Shown in pieces: positions 23,707-32,771 of a DNA stretch of 42,428 nucleotides. Positions within the stretch are counted from its first letter, which is position 1, and every line of letters starts with the position of its first letter. The translations under genes and the position numbers were made by a program. The notes under the pieces are model-generated. The model ran no database searches. It had not been told where the DNA came from and saw nothing but the letters and a program-made list of their open reading frames with translations. Source of the stretch: Solitalea agri (lineage in GTDB: Bacteria > Bacteroidota > Bacteroidia > Sphingobacteriales > Sphingobacteriaceae); the NCBI RefSeq assembly GCF_023914155.1, contig NZ_JAMWYS010000057.1:1-42428 (forward strand), read 5' to 3'.

Positions 23707-24132
23707 ATGGGTCAAATTACTACTGATACAAGCAAGCTTTACACGTTGCAACTAGCATCGAAACTGGATAGTATTGTAGAACTTGAGAACTTCCTTGAGT
23801 TACTTTTGGAAGAACATCAAGTTTCTAATGAATGCTATGGTAATATTATGACCTCACTGAATGAGGCTACAATGAATGCCATTGTTCATGGTAATAAGTG
23901 CCAAGAGAATAAAAAAGTATATATCAATGTAGAAGTCGTTAATAAAAGTAAATTCATTTTTACTGTTGCCGACGAGGGTAACGGATTTGATTTTAGAAAC
24001 ATAACGGATCCCACTCTGCCTGAAAACATTGAAAAAGACAGTGGACGCGGCGTTTTCATTATGAAACACTTAGCTGATCTATTAACTTACAATGAGCGGG
24101 GCAATGAAGTTGAAATGCACTTCAAATTTTAG
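23707..24132 (+). CDS. Anti-sigma-factor-type ATP-binding protein (RsbW-like HATPase)
   Basis: 141 residues, one GHKL/HATPase_c domain. N-box 'SLNEATMNAIVHGN' (about residues 47-60), G1 'VADEGNGFDF' (about 90-99) and G2 'SGRGVFIMKHLADLL' (about 115-129) are all present, so ATP binding is expected. This short, domain-only form is like RsbW/SpoIIAB serine kinases, which bind sigma factors or anti-sigma antagonists. No partner anti-sigma antagonist is adjacent. It lies 4 bp after the DUF4175 gene, suggesting a functional tie to that envelope protein. A strong terminator closes the operon. Confidence 0.85.
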   Translation: MGQITTDTSKLYTLQLASKLDSIVELENFLELLLEEHQVSNECYGNIMTSLNEATMNAIVHGNKCQENKKVYINVEVVNKSKFIFTVADEGNGFDFRNITDPTLPENIEKDSGRGVFIMKHLADLLTYNERGNEVEMHFKF

Positions 24133-24154
24133 CCAATAACATAGTTTATAAGTT

Positions 24155-24201
24155 AAAAGCCGTTTAATCAGTACAAATACGAAACTGATTAAACGGCTTT
24201 T
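24155..24201. terminator. Strong terminator
   Basis: A perfect 18-bp stem (aaaagccgtttaatcagt with its complement) and an 11-nt loop, ending in TTTTCTTTT. It closes the DUF4175-HATPase operon. Confidence 0.93.
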
Positions 24202-24257
24202 CTTTTATAAATCAAGTACCTATACTTTCATTATTCTAATTTCTCCGTTTTGGACTC

Positions 24258-24265
24258 TATCTTTG
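24258..24265 (+). promoter_or_regulatory. -7 box (TATCTTTG) for ybeY
   Basis: TATCTTTG matches TAnnTTTG and ends 25 bases before the ybeY ATG. Confidence 0.5.
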
Positions 24266-24290
24266 CCGTTAAACTTTTTATACCTTAAAA

Positions 24291-24713
24291 ATGGCCATCA
24301 ATTTTTTTAACGAAGACATTGATATTAAACTAAAAGATAAAGCAAAACTAAAAACCTGGATTAAGGATACCGTGGAAGAAGAAGGCTTTAAATTAAAAGA
24401 TGTAAGCTTTATTCTTTGTTCAGATGAATACCTTTTAACTATTAATCAGCAGTACCTTAATCATAATACCTATACAGATATTGTTACGTTTGATAATTCA
24501 GAAAAAGAAGATCAAATAATTGGCGATATATTTATTAGTGTGGAAAGAACCCGTGAAAATGCCAAGAAATTTAATGTTTCATCAGATACAGAACTTCATA
24601 GGGTAATGATTCACGGAATATTACATTTATGTGGTTATTATGATAAAAAACCAGAGGATAAAGCCTTAATGACTGAGAAGGAAAATTTTTACCTGGCTAA
24701 AAGAGCTTTTTAA
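24291..24713 (+). CDS. ybeY: Endoribonuclease YbeY (rRNA maturation)
   Basis: 140 residues. The UPF0054/YbeY motif is 'HGILHLCGYYD' at residues 108-118. YbeY is a zinc-dependent RNase that matures 16S rRNA 3' ends and takes part in ribosome quality control. His108 and His112 match the first two zinc ligands; the third ligand, a histidine in HGxLHLxGYDH, is Asp118 here. I recall similar 'GYKDK' endings in other Bacteroidetes YbeY proteins, so this is probably a lineage variant and not damage. Between two terminators, so it is monocistronic. Confidence 0.92.
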   Translation: MAINFFNEDIDIKLKDKAKLKTWIKDTVEEEGFKLKDVSFILCSDEYLLTINQQYLNHNTYTDIVTFDNSEKEDQIIGDIFISVERTRENAKKFNVSSDTELHRVMIHGILHLCGYYDKKPEDKALMTEKENFYLAKRAF

Positions 24714-24719
24714 ATAAAA

Positions 24720-24743
24720 AAGGTTGGTAAGTATACCAACCTT
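24720..24743. terminator. Bidirectional terminator
   Basis: A 10-bp stem (aaggttggta/taccaacctt) with a 4-nt loop between the convergent ybeY and nitroreductase genes, with A- and T-rich flanks. Confidence 0.85.
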
Positions 24744-24764
24744 CATTTTAACTAAACTTAAGAA

Positions 24765-25415
24765 TTATACACGTTCAATAATTTCATTTAACGGCCTTCT
24801 CACTTTTTTAGCGAATTGCATGGTATCTTCTTCAGAACGAAAACCTACAGGAGCAATTACAACAGCATGTAAACCCTTTTCTTTTAGTCCTAGGATTTCA
24901 TCAAATGCATTAGCATCAAATCCCTCCATCGGGCATGTATCAATGCCTTCTACCGCACAATAAGTAAGTAAATTACCTAATGCAATATAAGATTGACGTG
25001 CATTCCAATAAGCTGCAGCATCATCAGTTAGATTCGAAACGGTTCCCTTCATTACTTGCTCAAATCCTTCTAATGCTCCACGTGGAACATTACGAGTTTC
25101 GGCAATAATATCGATGTAATTCTCAATGTACGTTTGCTCTATTGAAGTTTTATGAGCAAACACAATCAAGTGAGAAGCATCAGTAACCTGCGTTTGGCCG
25201 TAAGCTGCCGTTTTAAGCTTTTCACGAACTTCTGGATTCTCGACTACAATAAACTTATATGGCTGTAAACCATACGAGGAGGCACTCAGATTCAACGCTT
25301 CTAAAAGATTATTTAACTGTTCTTCTGATAATTTTTTTGTTGTATCAAACTTCTTTGTCGCATAGCGAAAATTGGCTAAACGATCTATAACATCTACTTT
25401 TTCTAATACTTCCAT
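24765..25415 (-). CDS. NAD(P)H-dependent nitroreductase-family oxidoreductase (NfsB-like)
   Basis: 216 residues. 'RYATKKFDTTKKLSEEQLNN' (about residues 17-36) and 'LSASSYGLQPYKFIVVEN' (about 47-64) are the FMN-binding start of the nitroreductase fold, and 'TCPMEGFDANAFDEILGL' near the C-terminal third is typical of NfsB-like proteins. It should use FMN and NAD(P)H to reduce nitro compounds, quinones or similar oxidants. It is translated 15 bp downstream of a pirin gene, forming a probable redox-response operon. A one-mismatch parS sequence lies inside the coding region at 25074-25089. Confidence 0.9.
   Translation of the reverse strand: MEVLEKVDVIDRLANFRYATKKFDTTKKLSEEQLNNLLEALNLSASSYGLQPYKFIVVENPEVREKLKTAAYGQTQVTDASHLIVFAHKTSIEQTYIENYIDIIAETRNVPRGALEGFEQVMKGTVSNLTDDAAAYWNARQSYIALGNLLTYCAVEGIDTCPMEGFDANAFDEILGLKEKGLHAVVIAPVGFRSEEDTMQFAKKVRRPLNEIIERV
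25074..25089. other. parS-like site (one mismatch), inside the nitroreductase gene
   Basis: TGCTCCACGTGGAACA differs at one base from the two perfect sites near mnmG (TGTTCCACGTGGAACA). It would be a third ParB-binding site on the left flank of the AT-rich region. Confidence 0.6.
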
Positions 25416-25430
25416 TTTAAAATTTCTCTC

Positions 25431-26150
25431 TTATTTTTTAAAGTCCATCGGAACTTCAATTATCAACAACTCAGAAAAAGAATTTGTTTTAACATTTATT
25501 GTTTTTACATCATAAATTCCTAATCCATCACGTTCAAACAACTCAACACCTTCTACGACAACATTTCCACTCAAAACAAATACATAAACACCATTATCAG
25601 GTTTATTTAAAGTGTAGTCTACAGATTGGTTTTCATCAAAATTACCTAATGAGAACCAGGCATCCTGATTAATCGAGACGCCACCATTGACATTATCAGG
25701 AGAAGCCACCACTGAAAATTTATTTTCCCTATCTGCAGGCAAAAAAGTTTTTTGCTCGTAGCGAGGTTCAATATCCCGTTCTTTAGGAAAAACCCAAATT
25801 TGAAGAAACTTAACTTCCTTATCACGAGAGTTATTGTATTCGGAGTGCGCTATACCACTACCAGCCGACATGATTTGTACATCATGAGTTTTAATCACTT
25901 CTTCTCTTCCAGTACTATCTTTATGTAGCAGTTCGCCAGAAAGAGGAATACTAACTATCTCCATGTTATCATGCGGATGGGTTCCAAAGCCTAAACCAGG
26001 AGCGACTGTATCGTCATTCAAAACCCGCAGTAAGCCAAAATTCATTTTTGCAGGATCATAAAATGAACCGAAACTAAATGAATGATAACTCTTTAACCAT
26101 CCTAAGTTATTAAAGCCGCGTTCATTAGCGCGATGAATTACAGTTTTCAT
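25431..26150 (-). CDS. Pirin family protein
   Basis: 239 residues from the ATG at 26150. An open frame runs 49 codons further upstream through AT-rich DNA, but the chosen ATG has a Shine-Dalgarno-like AAAGGA about 10 bases ahead and gives the standard pirin start (MKTVIHRANERGFNNLGWLK). The cupin metal site is visible as 'THPHDNMEIV' and later 'HSEYNNS' (His-His...His-Glu). Bacterial pirins bind iron and some act as quercetinases or redox-linked regulators. It leads an operon with the nitroreductase gene, 15 bp downstream. Confidence 0.92.
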   Translation of the reverse strand: MKTVIHRANERGFNNLGWLKSYHSFSFGSFYDPAKMNFGLLRVLNDDTVAPGLGFGTHPHDNMEIVSIPLSGELLHKDSTGREEVIKTHDVQIMSAGSGIAHSEYNNSRDKEVKFLQIWVFPKERDIEPRYEQKTFLPADRENKFSVVASPDNVNGGVSINQDAWFSLGNFDENQSVDYTLNKPDNGVYVFVLSGNVVVEGVELFERDGLGIYDVKTINVKTNSFSELLIIEVPMDFKK

Positions 26151-26180
26151 ACTATTATTTCCTTTCGAAATTTGTTGCAA

Positions 26181-26188
26181 CAAATATA
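26181..26188 (-). promoter_or_regulatory. -7 box (TATATTTG) for the pirin operon
   Basis: TATATTTG on the minus strand matches TAnnTTTG, about 30 bases before the pirin ATG. Confidence 0.5.
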
Positions 26189-28138
26189 AGTAAAAACAAT
26201 TAATGTTTAAACATATATTTATATAAAAAATATACTTTTTGCATAAGAAAAAATAAATAGCTCTTGAAAAATAGAAATAACAAACAATTAAACGCAAAAA
26301 GTCAAATGGGCCAAGCTAACAGATTAATTCCATTCAATTAATATTTTAGAACAACGTACGTTCTAAATACAGATAAGAAAACAAGCTAGACTCTATGATC
26401 TGAAAATTAGAAAGAAAGAATGAATAATTTATCAATCTAATCTATCCAATTTAAATATTGATTTTCAATTGGTACTATTTTAAGATAACACTAATTAACT
26501 TGGAAAAGTATTATATAAACTCATAGAATTACTCAAAATCAATAAACGAAATCACTTTAGACAAATACCAAATAATAAAGTCGAAATACTAAGTAATTGA
26601 AATTATAAGCATTAATTTGTTTCTATTGAATGAAATATTCCTAAAATAAAGAGTACAAAAAGCAATTATCATATTCGAAACTTCAAATATCCCCTGCTAA
26701 CCATTGATTCATTAAACATTATATTGTAAACCTTTAGATAAGATCCATTAAACAATGTCTTCAAAACTCATTAAAAATGAATAAGGACAATGATTAATAG
26801 CGATAGACAAAGCATTCAGATTTAAGAAAATTCAGTTAGAAACACACTCCTAATTAATAGCTTAACCTATCCAGGTATCTATTCTTCATATTTTATTGTA
26901 TTCAAAGCTATACCAAATTTCGAGCTAATAAGGCAACTATTAAACACGTATTGAATAATATCAGAATTATAACTTTAGTATACTCCAATTTGAAGATGTT
27001 CCTACTTAAAGAATAGAAATTCAAAACTGCATGAAATAACCTTAACAAGAATTACTTGATTTATATATGTGAAAAAGATCTGATTAGAAGTTTAAAAATG
27101 GACCTACCGTAAATACCTACATCCATATCAATATAAATAAGTATATAGATAAACCCTCACCATTTAAAATTCAAAACAATCAATAAATATTTATGATGGT
27201 CATTGTTTTAAAGAAAAATTTGAGTAAGAAAGTTATAAAAGGAAGAAGTTTAAAATAAGATGCTAATCCCCTGTTAAAAGACCTAAAGCAAAGGGAAGGC
27301 ACAAAAGAATATACACAACTAAATAGTAAGTAAATGGATTATCATTGAATCTAAACTAACTACAAGGAAGGCATATAATAGATATTAGCATACAGGCATC
27401 AAACTGTTAAACTTATCTCAACTTTAAAAAGAGTTATAAAAGTTTAATTAAGAAACAACTAAATACTCTTATTACATTAATGAATAGATGACTATTTAAA
27501 ATCTACCAAGCAATAAAACAATGAGCTTAATTTTTAGGTACAGCTAAAATAAATCAACCACTCCCTGGTTAACAGAGAAATAAGCTAAAATTAATATGAA
27601 TACGCCTTTTATTAGCTGAAGTAGTAGTTTAAAAGCTGATTTACTCGTTAAACTATATTGAAACGCTTAGCAGGAAAAACCAGTTTATTTAGCTTTAAGG
27701 ATAACATACCCTATTCTGATTAAATTCCTATTATAACATAATTTAATAAAACCCTTAATAACTATAGCTAAAACGAATGTTAGTACATAAGTCTCAAAAA
27801 GGCTAATCTTTAAGTAATTGAATAAACAAAGTTCTAAGTGAATAAACACTATTCGTAATATATAACAATATTAAAAGAAGCTCCTTCAAATCTTACCCAA
27901 TTGATAGGGTCGTCGTTATTTCGCACTTTCCATTTATTCAAAAACTTAAAGCTATCATAAACTACCTTAAATAAACATGTAAGAAAGAAAGATAATAGAT
28001 AATGATAACTAGTATATCAGTATTGAATTTTACTAATACAAGTAAGTTCAATAACTATCATATTTTAGTCCTGCTACTTAAACAAAGTTGTACCACTGTT
28101 CCCTGAAAAATATATTCTATAAAAAAGTTCGTTATTAG

Positions 28139-28227
28139 ACTATACTAATATATAATGCTCTTATAAAAAGCTATTATCCCTTTTTATGCGTTCGATATCA
28201 TAATACTATACTAATAGGCTTATAAAA
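28139..28227 (+). repeat. Two-part direct repeat in the AT-rich region
   Basis: ACTATACTAATA occurs at 28139-28150 and 28205-28216; each is followed by CTTATAAAA (28160-28168 and 28219-28227) after 9 and 2 bases. No function known. Confidence 0.5.
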
Positions 28228-28884
28228 CAGGTCTAAAAATAATTCGGAGTTAATCGATACATGTCAAAACTCATAAAGAACCCCTTCCTTTTTAATTAAT
28301 AATTACTTTAGATCTATTCATGTGTAGGTAAGGTATTAATCTAAACAGTAATCAGGATTCAATACACTTAAAATAAACAACGATATATAATTAAAAAACT
28401 TAGTATCGTCTTAAAGTAGACAATTAAATTATTTAGATAATACGAAAGGAACAATATAACTGAATTAACAAAAAAAAGATGAACCAATAATAAATTTCAA
28501 AGCAGATTACATTAAGAAGTCTGAATTAGTATGAGCTATAAACAATATATTATAAATGAAATACTAGTTTAGATCCATAAATACTTATAGAAAAGCAAGT
28601 CAATATCCATACTAAATACAATAATTAATAAGCAACCTATTAACGAGATCTATAAAAACTCTCAAATTATTAAATAAACAATTACTACTCTCATGGTCAA
28701 TTAAAGTAAAATCAATAATAAATATCTTTATAGAAAGTCCCAATCAAACAAAGAATTAATCAATTAATAGAACTTATATAAGAACCTAAAGTTCTAAAAA
28801 GGTAAAACAAAGTATAAGAGCTTTTATCCAATCATTAATAACTTCCATCATCACCTTGAATCCATTTATATATAAATCACAATC

Positions 28885-28938
28885 ATTAAACCATAAGGTG
28901 GTTTACGCATTATTATTCAAAATAATCCATGGTTTAAT
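28885..28938. other. Nested stem-loop upstream of parS
   Basis: Outer arms attaaaccat (28885-28894) and atggtttaat (28929-28938) pair perfectly; inside, attatt (28909-28914) and aataat (28921-28926) also pair. It ends about 60 bases before the first parS site. Confidence 0.5.
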
Positions 28939-28996
28939 AAACTTAAAATAACACTAAACACTCATTTAAAATTCTAAGACATTTCAATTAATAACT

Positions 28997-29014
28997 ATGT
29001 TCCACGTGGAACAT
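28997..29014. other. parS site 1
   Basis: ATGTTCCACGTGGAACAT is a perfect 18-bp palindrome containing TGTTCCACGTGGAACA, a known variant of the ParB-binding parS consensus (TGTTTCACGTGAAACA with two symmetrical changes). Confidence 0.88.
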
Positions 29015-29051
29015 GCGATATCATTAAATAAACTAACAAACTGTTTTTTCG

Positions 29052-29059
29052 TAACTTTG
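29052..29059 (+). promoter_or_regulatory. -7 box (TAACTTTG) for mnmG
   Basis: TAACTTTG matches TAnnTTTG. It lies between the two parS sites, so the second parS would fall in the transcribed leader. Confidence 0.6.
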
Positions 29060-29084
29060 CGAATTATTCAAAAAAGAATTAACT

Positions 29085-29102
29085 ATGTTCCACGTGGAAC
29101 AT
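29085..29102. other. parS site 2
   Basis: Identical 18-bp palindrome to site 1, with centres 88 bases apart; both are preceded by AACT. It ends 11 bases before the mnmG ATG. Confidence 0.88.
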
Positions 29103-29113
29103 TACTAAAAGGT

Positions 29114-30976
29114 ATGTTTACTGAATACGATATAATAGTTGTAGGAGCCGGTCATGCCGGTTGTGAAGCAGCAGCTGCAGCTGCAAATCTCGGATCAAAA
29201 GTATTACTAGTTACTATGAATATGCAAACCATTGCCCAGATGTCTTGTAATCCGGCAATGGGTGGTGTAGCTAAAGGTCAAATAGTAAGAGAAATTGATG
29301 CAATGGGTGGCTACTCAGGAATAGTGAGTGATAAAACAACTATTCAATTCAGAATGCTAAATCGCTCAAAAGGACCTGCAATGTGGAGTCCAAGGGCACA
29401 AAATGACCGCTACAAATTCCATGAAGAATGGAGATATATGCTTGAAAATACACCTAATCTTGATTTCTTCCAAGACATGGTTAGTGGACTTCTCCTAAAA
29501 GGAAATACTGTTTGCGGTGTTAAAACTTCACTGGGTTTAGAAATTAAATCAAAAGCAGTTGTACTTACAAATGGAACCTTTTTAAATGGTACGATTCATA
29601 TTGGTGAAAAGCGCTTTGGCGGTGGACGAATGGGTGAAAAAGGAGCAACAGGGTTAACTGAAAACTTAGTTGAACTAGGTTTTGAGGCTGGTAGAATGAA
29701 AACTGGCACACCTCCACGAATTGATGGTAGAAGTATAAACTATTCAGTAATGGAAGAACAACAAGGAGATGAAAACCCAAGTCGTTTCTCTTATCTTGAT
29801 TTTGAGCTTCCAACTGAAAAAAGATCTTGCCATATAACTTATACCAGTCCTGAGGTTCATGATATTCTAAAAGAAGGATTTGATCGTTCGCCAATGTTTA
29901 CCGGTAGAATTAAAGGTTTAGGTCCTCGTTATTGTCCATCAATCGAAGATAAAATCAATCGTTTCGCAGAACGTGATCGCCACCAAATATTTGTGGAACC
30001 TGAAGGTTGGAACACAGTTGAAGTATATGTAAATGGTTTTTCTACATCGCTTCCTGAGGATGTACAATACAAAGCTTTAACTAAAATCCAAGGATTTGAA
30101 AACGCTAAATTCTTCCGTCCAGGCTATGCGATTGAATACGACTTCTTCCCTCCTACTCAGTTAAATACCACACTTGAAACAAAAAGAGTTGCTAATTTAT
30201 TCTTTGCAGGACAAATAAATGGTACCACAGGTTATGAAGAAGCAGCGGCTCAAGGATTCATTGCTGGTATTAATGCTCACCAAAAAATAAACGAAAAGCA
30301 TGAATTTGTATTATCAAGATCAGAAGCTTACATCGGTGTGTTAATTGATGATTTAGTAACAAAAGGAACTGAAGAACCTTATAGAATGTTTACTTCAAGA
30401 GCAGAGCATAGATTACTATTAAGACAGGATAATGCAGATATTCGGTTGACCAAATTATCTAATTCAATTGGTTTAGCTTCTGATGAACGCTTAAGAAAGG
30501 TGGAAGAAAAAATCAGTAAATCAGATGAAATAGTAAAATTCATGAAAGGTAAATCAGTTGAACCTTCAGAAATTAATTCCTTTCTTGAGGAAAACGGTAC
30601 CTCTCCTTTGCCTCAGAATACTAAACTATTTAATTTACTGACACGACCTCAAGTCAATCTAACTGATCTAATAAATGCTTATCAACCATTAAAAGATTTT
30701 ATCAATGGTACTAATCAGGAAATAATTGAACAATCGGAAATAAAAGTTAAGTATGAAAGCTATTTTGAAAAAGAACTTGAAATGGTTTCGAAGCTTCAAC
30801 GTATGGAAGACCAAAATATAAATCCTGAATTTAACTATGACACCTTAGTTTCATTATCAAAAGAGTCGAGAGAAAAATTAAAAAAAATAAAACCTCGAAC
30901 TTTAGGCCAAGCATCACGAATTTCAGGAGTTTCACCTGCCGATATATCAGTTTTAATGATTCATTTATCTAAATAA
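29114..30976 (+). CDS. mnmG: tRNA uridine-5-carboxymethylaminomethyl modification enzyme MnmG (GidA)
   Basis: 620 residues, the normal size. The open frame extends 39 codons upstream, but that stretch is the two parS sites and the promoter; the ATG at 29114 gives the family start ([20 protein letters not shown]). FAD-binding '[12 protein letters not shown]' (residues 9-20) and the nearby '[20 protein letters not shown]' are clear, and the C-terminal helical domain ends with '[16 protein letters not shown]'. With MnmE it installs cmnm5 on the wobble uridine of several tRNAs, using FAD, NADH and methylene-tetrahydrofolate. In many bacteria gidA borders the replication origin, and parS and the AT-rich DNA here fit that. 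Confidence 0.97.
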   Translation: MFTEYDIIVVGAGHAGCEAAAAAANLGSKVLLVTMNMQTIAQMSCNPAMGGVAKGQIVREIDAMGGYSGIVSDKTTIQFRMLNRSKGPAMWSPRAQNDRYKFHEEWRYMLENTPNLDFFQDMVSGLLLKGNTVCGVKTSLGLEIKSKAVVLTNGTFLNGTIHIGEKRFGGGRMGEKGATGLTENLVELGFEAGRMKTGTPPRIDGRSINYSVMEEQQGDENPSRFSYLDFELPTEKRSCHITYTSPEVHDILKEGFDRSPMFTGRIKGLGPRYCPSIEDKINRFAERDRHQIFVEPEGWNTVEVYVNGFSTSLPEDVQYKALTKIQGFENAKFFRPGYAIEYDFFPPTQLNTTLETKRVANLFFAGQINGTTGYEEAAAQGFIAGINAHQKINEKHEFVLSRSEAYIGVLIDDLVTKGTEEPYRMFTSRAEHRLLLRQDNADIRLTKLSNSIGLASDERLRKVEEKISKSDEIVKFMKGKSVEPSEINSFLEENGTSPLPQNTKLFNLLTRPQVNLTDLINAYQPLKDFINGTNQEIIEQSEIKVKYESYFEKELEMVSKLQRMEDQNINPEFNYDTLVSLSKESREKLKKIKPRTLGQASRISGVSPADISVLMIHLSK

Positions 30977-31109
30977 CTGATTATCAATATTTTAGATTAA
31001 TTAAAGGTTAAAAAATATCTACCTGTTTTAAAGCGATATAAACCACTATCTAAAATTTTCAATACTAATATTCATAAAAGCATATAAATTTAACTGAGGG
31101 CTTAAAAAC

Positions 31110-32717
31110 GTGAAATTTTCAAAACAGCTGTTTTTAAAGAAAAAAATAGAAGCTTTAATTGTTACAACATTATTTTTTACCGCATGCGCAAATATTGTTA
31201 GCCCTACAGGTGGAGACAAAGATGTAACACCACCAAAACTTTTAAGCGAAACTCCAAAAAATAAAAGTTTAAATTTTTCGGGTAAAAAAATTGAAATAGA
31301 ATTTGACGAGGTCGTTCAACTAAAAGATCAGTTCAAAGAAATTAGTGTAACACCTGAAATGGAATTGGCTCCAGAAATTTCTGCCAGAAAAAATATTATT
31401 CTTGTTAAACTAATTGATACCCTTAGAAAAAACACTACCTACTCTATCAACTTCGGAAATTCTATCGCTGATATGAACGAATCCAATCTGTTCAAAAATT
31501 ACAGATATGTATTTTCCACTGGCAATTATATTGACTCTTTAAAAATAGCAGGAACTGTAGATTATGTAATTGATACCGCTTTAACAAAAGATGTAATCAT
31601 CGGATTATTTCCACCAAACTTAGAAGCACTTTATAAACAAAAACCAATTATTTATACGTCAACTGGTACCGGAGGTAAATTTGAGCTAAACAATATTAAA
31701 AATGGAGAATACCGGATTTATGCAATTAAAGATCTAAATGGTAATAAACGATATGATGAAGATGAACTATTAGGCTTTTTGGATAAACCAATTAATCTCC
31801 AAAAAGACTCATTGAACTTAAATTTTACTATTTCTAAACAAATTCCCAGAAAAACAAAAGTTACTGAAACAAAGTACTACGAAGGTAAAATATTGGTAAA
31901 ATACAATAGAAAAGATGACTCGGTAAATTACAATGTATTATATCCGGAGGAGTTTAAAAATAAAATAATTACTGATAAATCATCGCTTGATTCAGTTTCA
32001 TTATGGGTACCCACTGCTAAATTCGATTCTACAAAAATTGAAGTGTTGAAAAATGGAAAACCTTTCGATACCGTTTTAATTAGAAACTTCATTAAAGAAC
32101 CAAAATTTTCGCTGACAAAAATTACTGATAATTTAAAATCAACCGTATTGAAGCCTGGCGATACTATTAAACTTAATTTTTCAAGACCATTACAAAATCC
32201 AGACTTTTCGAAAATTGAAGTATTAGAAGATAGTATCAAGAAAACAAACTTTTCAGTGATTCCGAATATCCACAACATAAAGGAATATGCGGTAAAATAT
32301 AACTGGGATAGCACGAAGAACTACGAAATAAACATTAAAGAAAATACTTTCACCGATATATACGGAAAAGGTAATAGTGACTACAAGCGAAAATTCGTTA
32401 TTGATTCCATTGGAAATTACGGAACCATACTTACCGACTTTGAAATTCCTGAAGGTAAACAATACATAGTAGAATTATTAGATGAAAACAATGTAGTTCT
32501 TAAACATCAGATTATTTCAAGCTCAGGTATTTATCCATTTACAGTATTAGTTCCAGACAGATATAAACTTCGTTATATTGAAGACTCAAACAAAAATAAT
32601 CAGTGGGATGTAGGTAAGGTGGATCAGAATATTCAACCTGAACCTATATACTATTTCAAAGATGAAATTGCGGTAAGGATTGGTTGGGAAATAGAGGTAA
32701 AAATTAATGCTAAGTAA
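31110..32717 (+). CDS. Ig-like domain lipoprotein
   Basis: 535 residues starting at GTG. The signal ends in a lipobox-like 'LFFTAC' (cysteine near residue 26), so it is probably lipid-anchored. Then 'SPTGGDKDVTPPKLLSETPK' begins a Big_5/Ig-like domain seen in many Bacteroidetes proteins of this length; 'FSGKKIEIEFDEVVQLKD' is typical. Mid-protein 'GEYRIYAIKDLNGNKRYDED' and, near the end, 'DRYKLRYIEDSNKNNQWDVG' contain aspartate-rich loops that could bind calcium. Its role is unknown; it follows mnmG by 133 bp. A strong terminator follows. Confidence 0.8.
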   Translation: MKFSKQLFLKKKIEALIVTTLFFTACANIVSPTGGDKDVTPPKLLSETPKNKSLNFSGKKIEIEFDEVVQLKDQFKEISVTPEMELAPEISARKNIILVKLIDTLRKNTTYSINFGNSIADMNESNLFKNYRYVFSTGNYIDSLKIAGTVDYVIDTALTKDVIIGLFPPNLEALYKQKPIIYTSTGTGGKFELNNIKNGEYRIYAIKDLNGNKRYDEDELLGFLDKPINLQKDSLNLNFTISKQIPRKTKVTETKYYEGKILVKYNRKDDSVNYNVLYPEEFKNKIITDKSSLDSVSLWVPTAKFDSTKIEVLKNGKPFDTVLIRNFIKEPKFSLTKITDNLKSTVLKPGDTIKLNFSRPLQNPDFSKIEVLEDSIKKTNFSVIPNIHNIKEYAVKYNWDSTKNYEINIKENTFTDIYGKGNSDYKRKFVIDSIGNYGTILTDFEIPEGKQYIVELLDENNVVLKHQIISSSGIYPFTVLVPDRYKLRYIEDSNKNNQWDVGKVDQNIQPEPIYYFKDEIAVRIGWEIEVKINAK

Positions 32718-32737
32718 TTTCATAAAAAAATATAAAG

Positions 32738-32769
32738 AAAAAGGCTTGAAGAGATCTTCAAGCCTTTTT
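32738..32769. terminator. Strong bidirectional terminator
   Basis: A 15-bp stem (aaaaaggcttgaaga with its complement) with a 2-base spacer, followed by a T-run. It lies between the convergent lipoprotein and carbonic-anhydrase-like genes. Confidence 0.92.
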
Positions 32770-32771
32770 TT

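Larger units (their letters stand above)
26151..29113. other. Gene-free AT-rich region, putative replication-origin region
   Basis: About 2.96 kb between the pirin and mnmG starts. Three 60-base samples (26401, 27001, 28501) have 18%, 27% and 23% GC, with A exceeding T on the plus strand (29:20, 28:16, 28:18). Stops occur often in all frames and no credible gene is seen. The right end holds a nested stem-loop, two parS sites and the mnmG promoter. Candidate DnaA-like boxes are weak: ATATACACA at 27309 and TTATCCAAT at 28824. Flanking genes diverge. The origin assignment is inferred from mnmG adjacency, parS and composition. Confidence 0.55.

Noticed and set aside
26151-26297. Upstream extension of the pirin gene
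   Set aside because: The added 49 residues are just translated AT-rich DNA (many F, Y, I, K). The internal ATG has a Shine-Dalgarno-like site and a promoter box ahead.
27309-28832. Possible DnaA boxes ATATACACA (27309-27317) and TTATCCAAT (28824-28832)
   Set aside because: Each has one or two mismatches to TTATNCACA/TTATCCACA and they are not clustered. In DNA this AT-rich such matches are expected by chance.
28997-29113. A longer mnmG start that would read through both parS sites
   Set aside because: The extra 39 residues are unlike any MnmG N-terminus and would be encoded by palindromes and the promoter. The ATG at 29114 gives the normal family start.
32271-32279. ATATCCACA, an 8 of 9 DnaA-box match
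   Set aside because: It lies inside the lipoprotein gene, isolated and far from the AT-rich tract.
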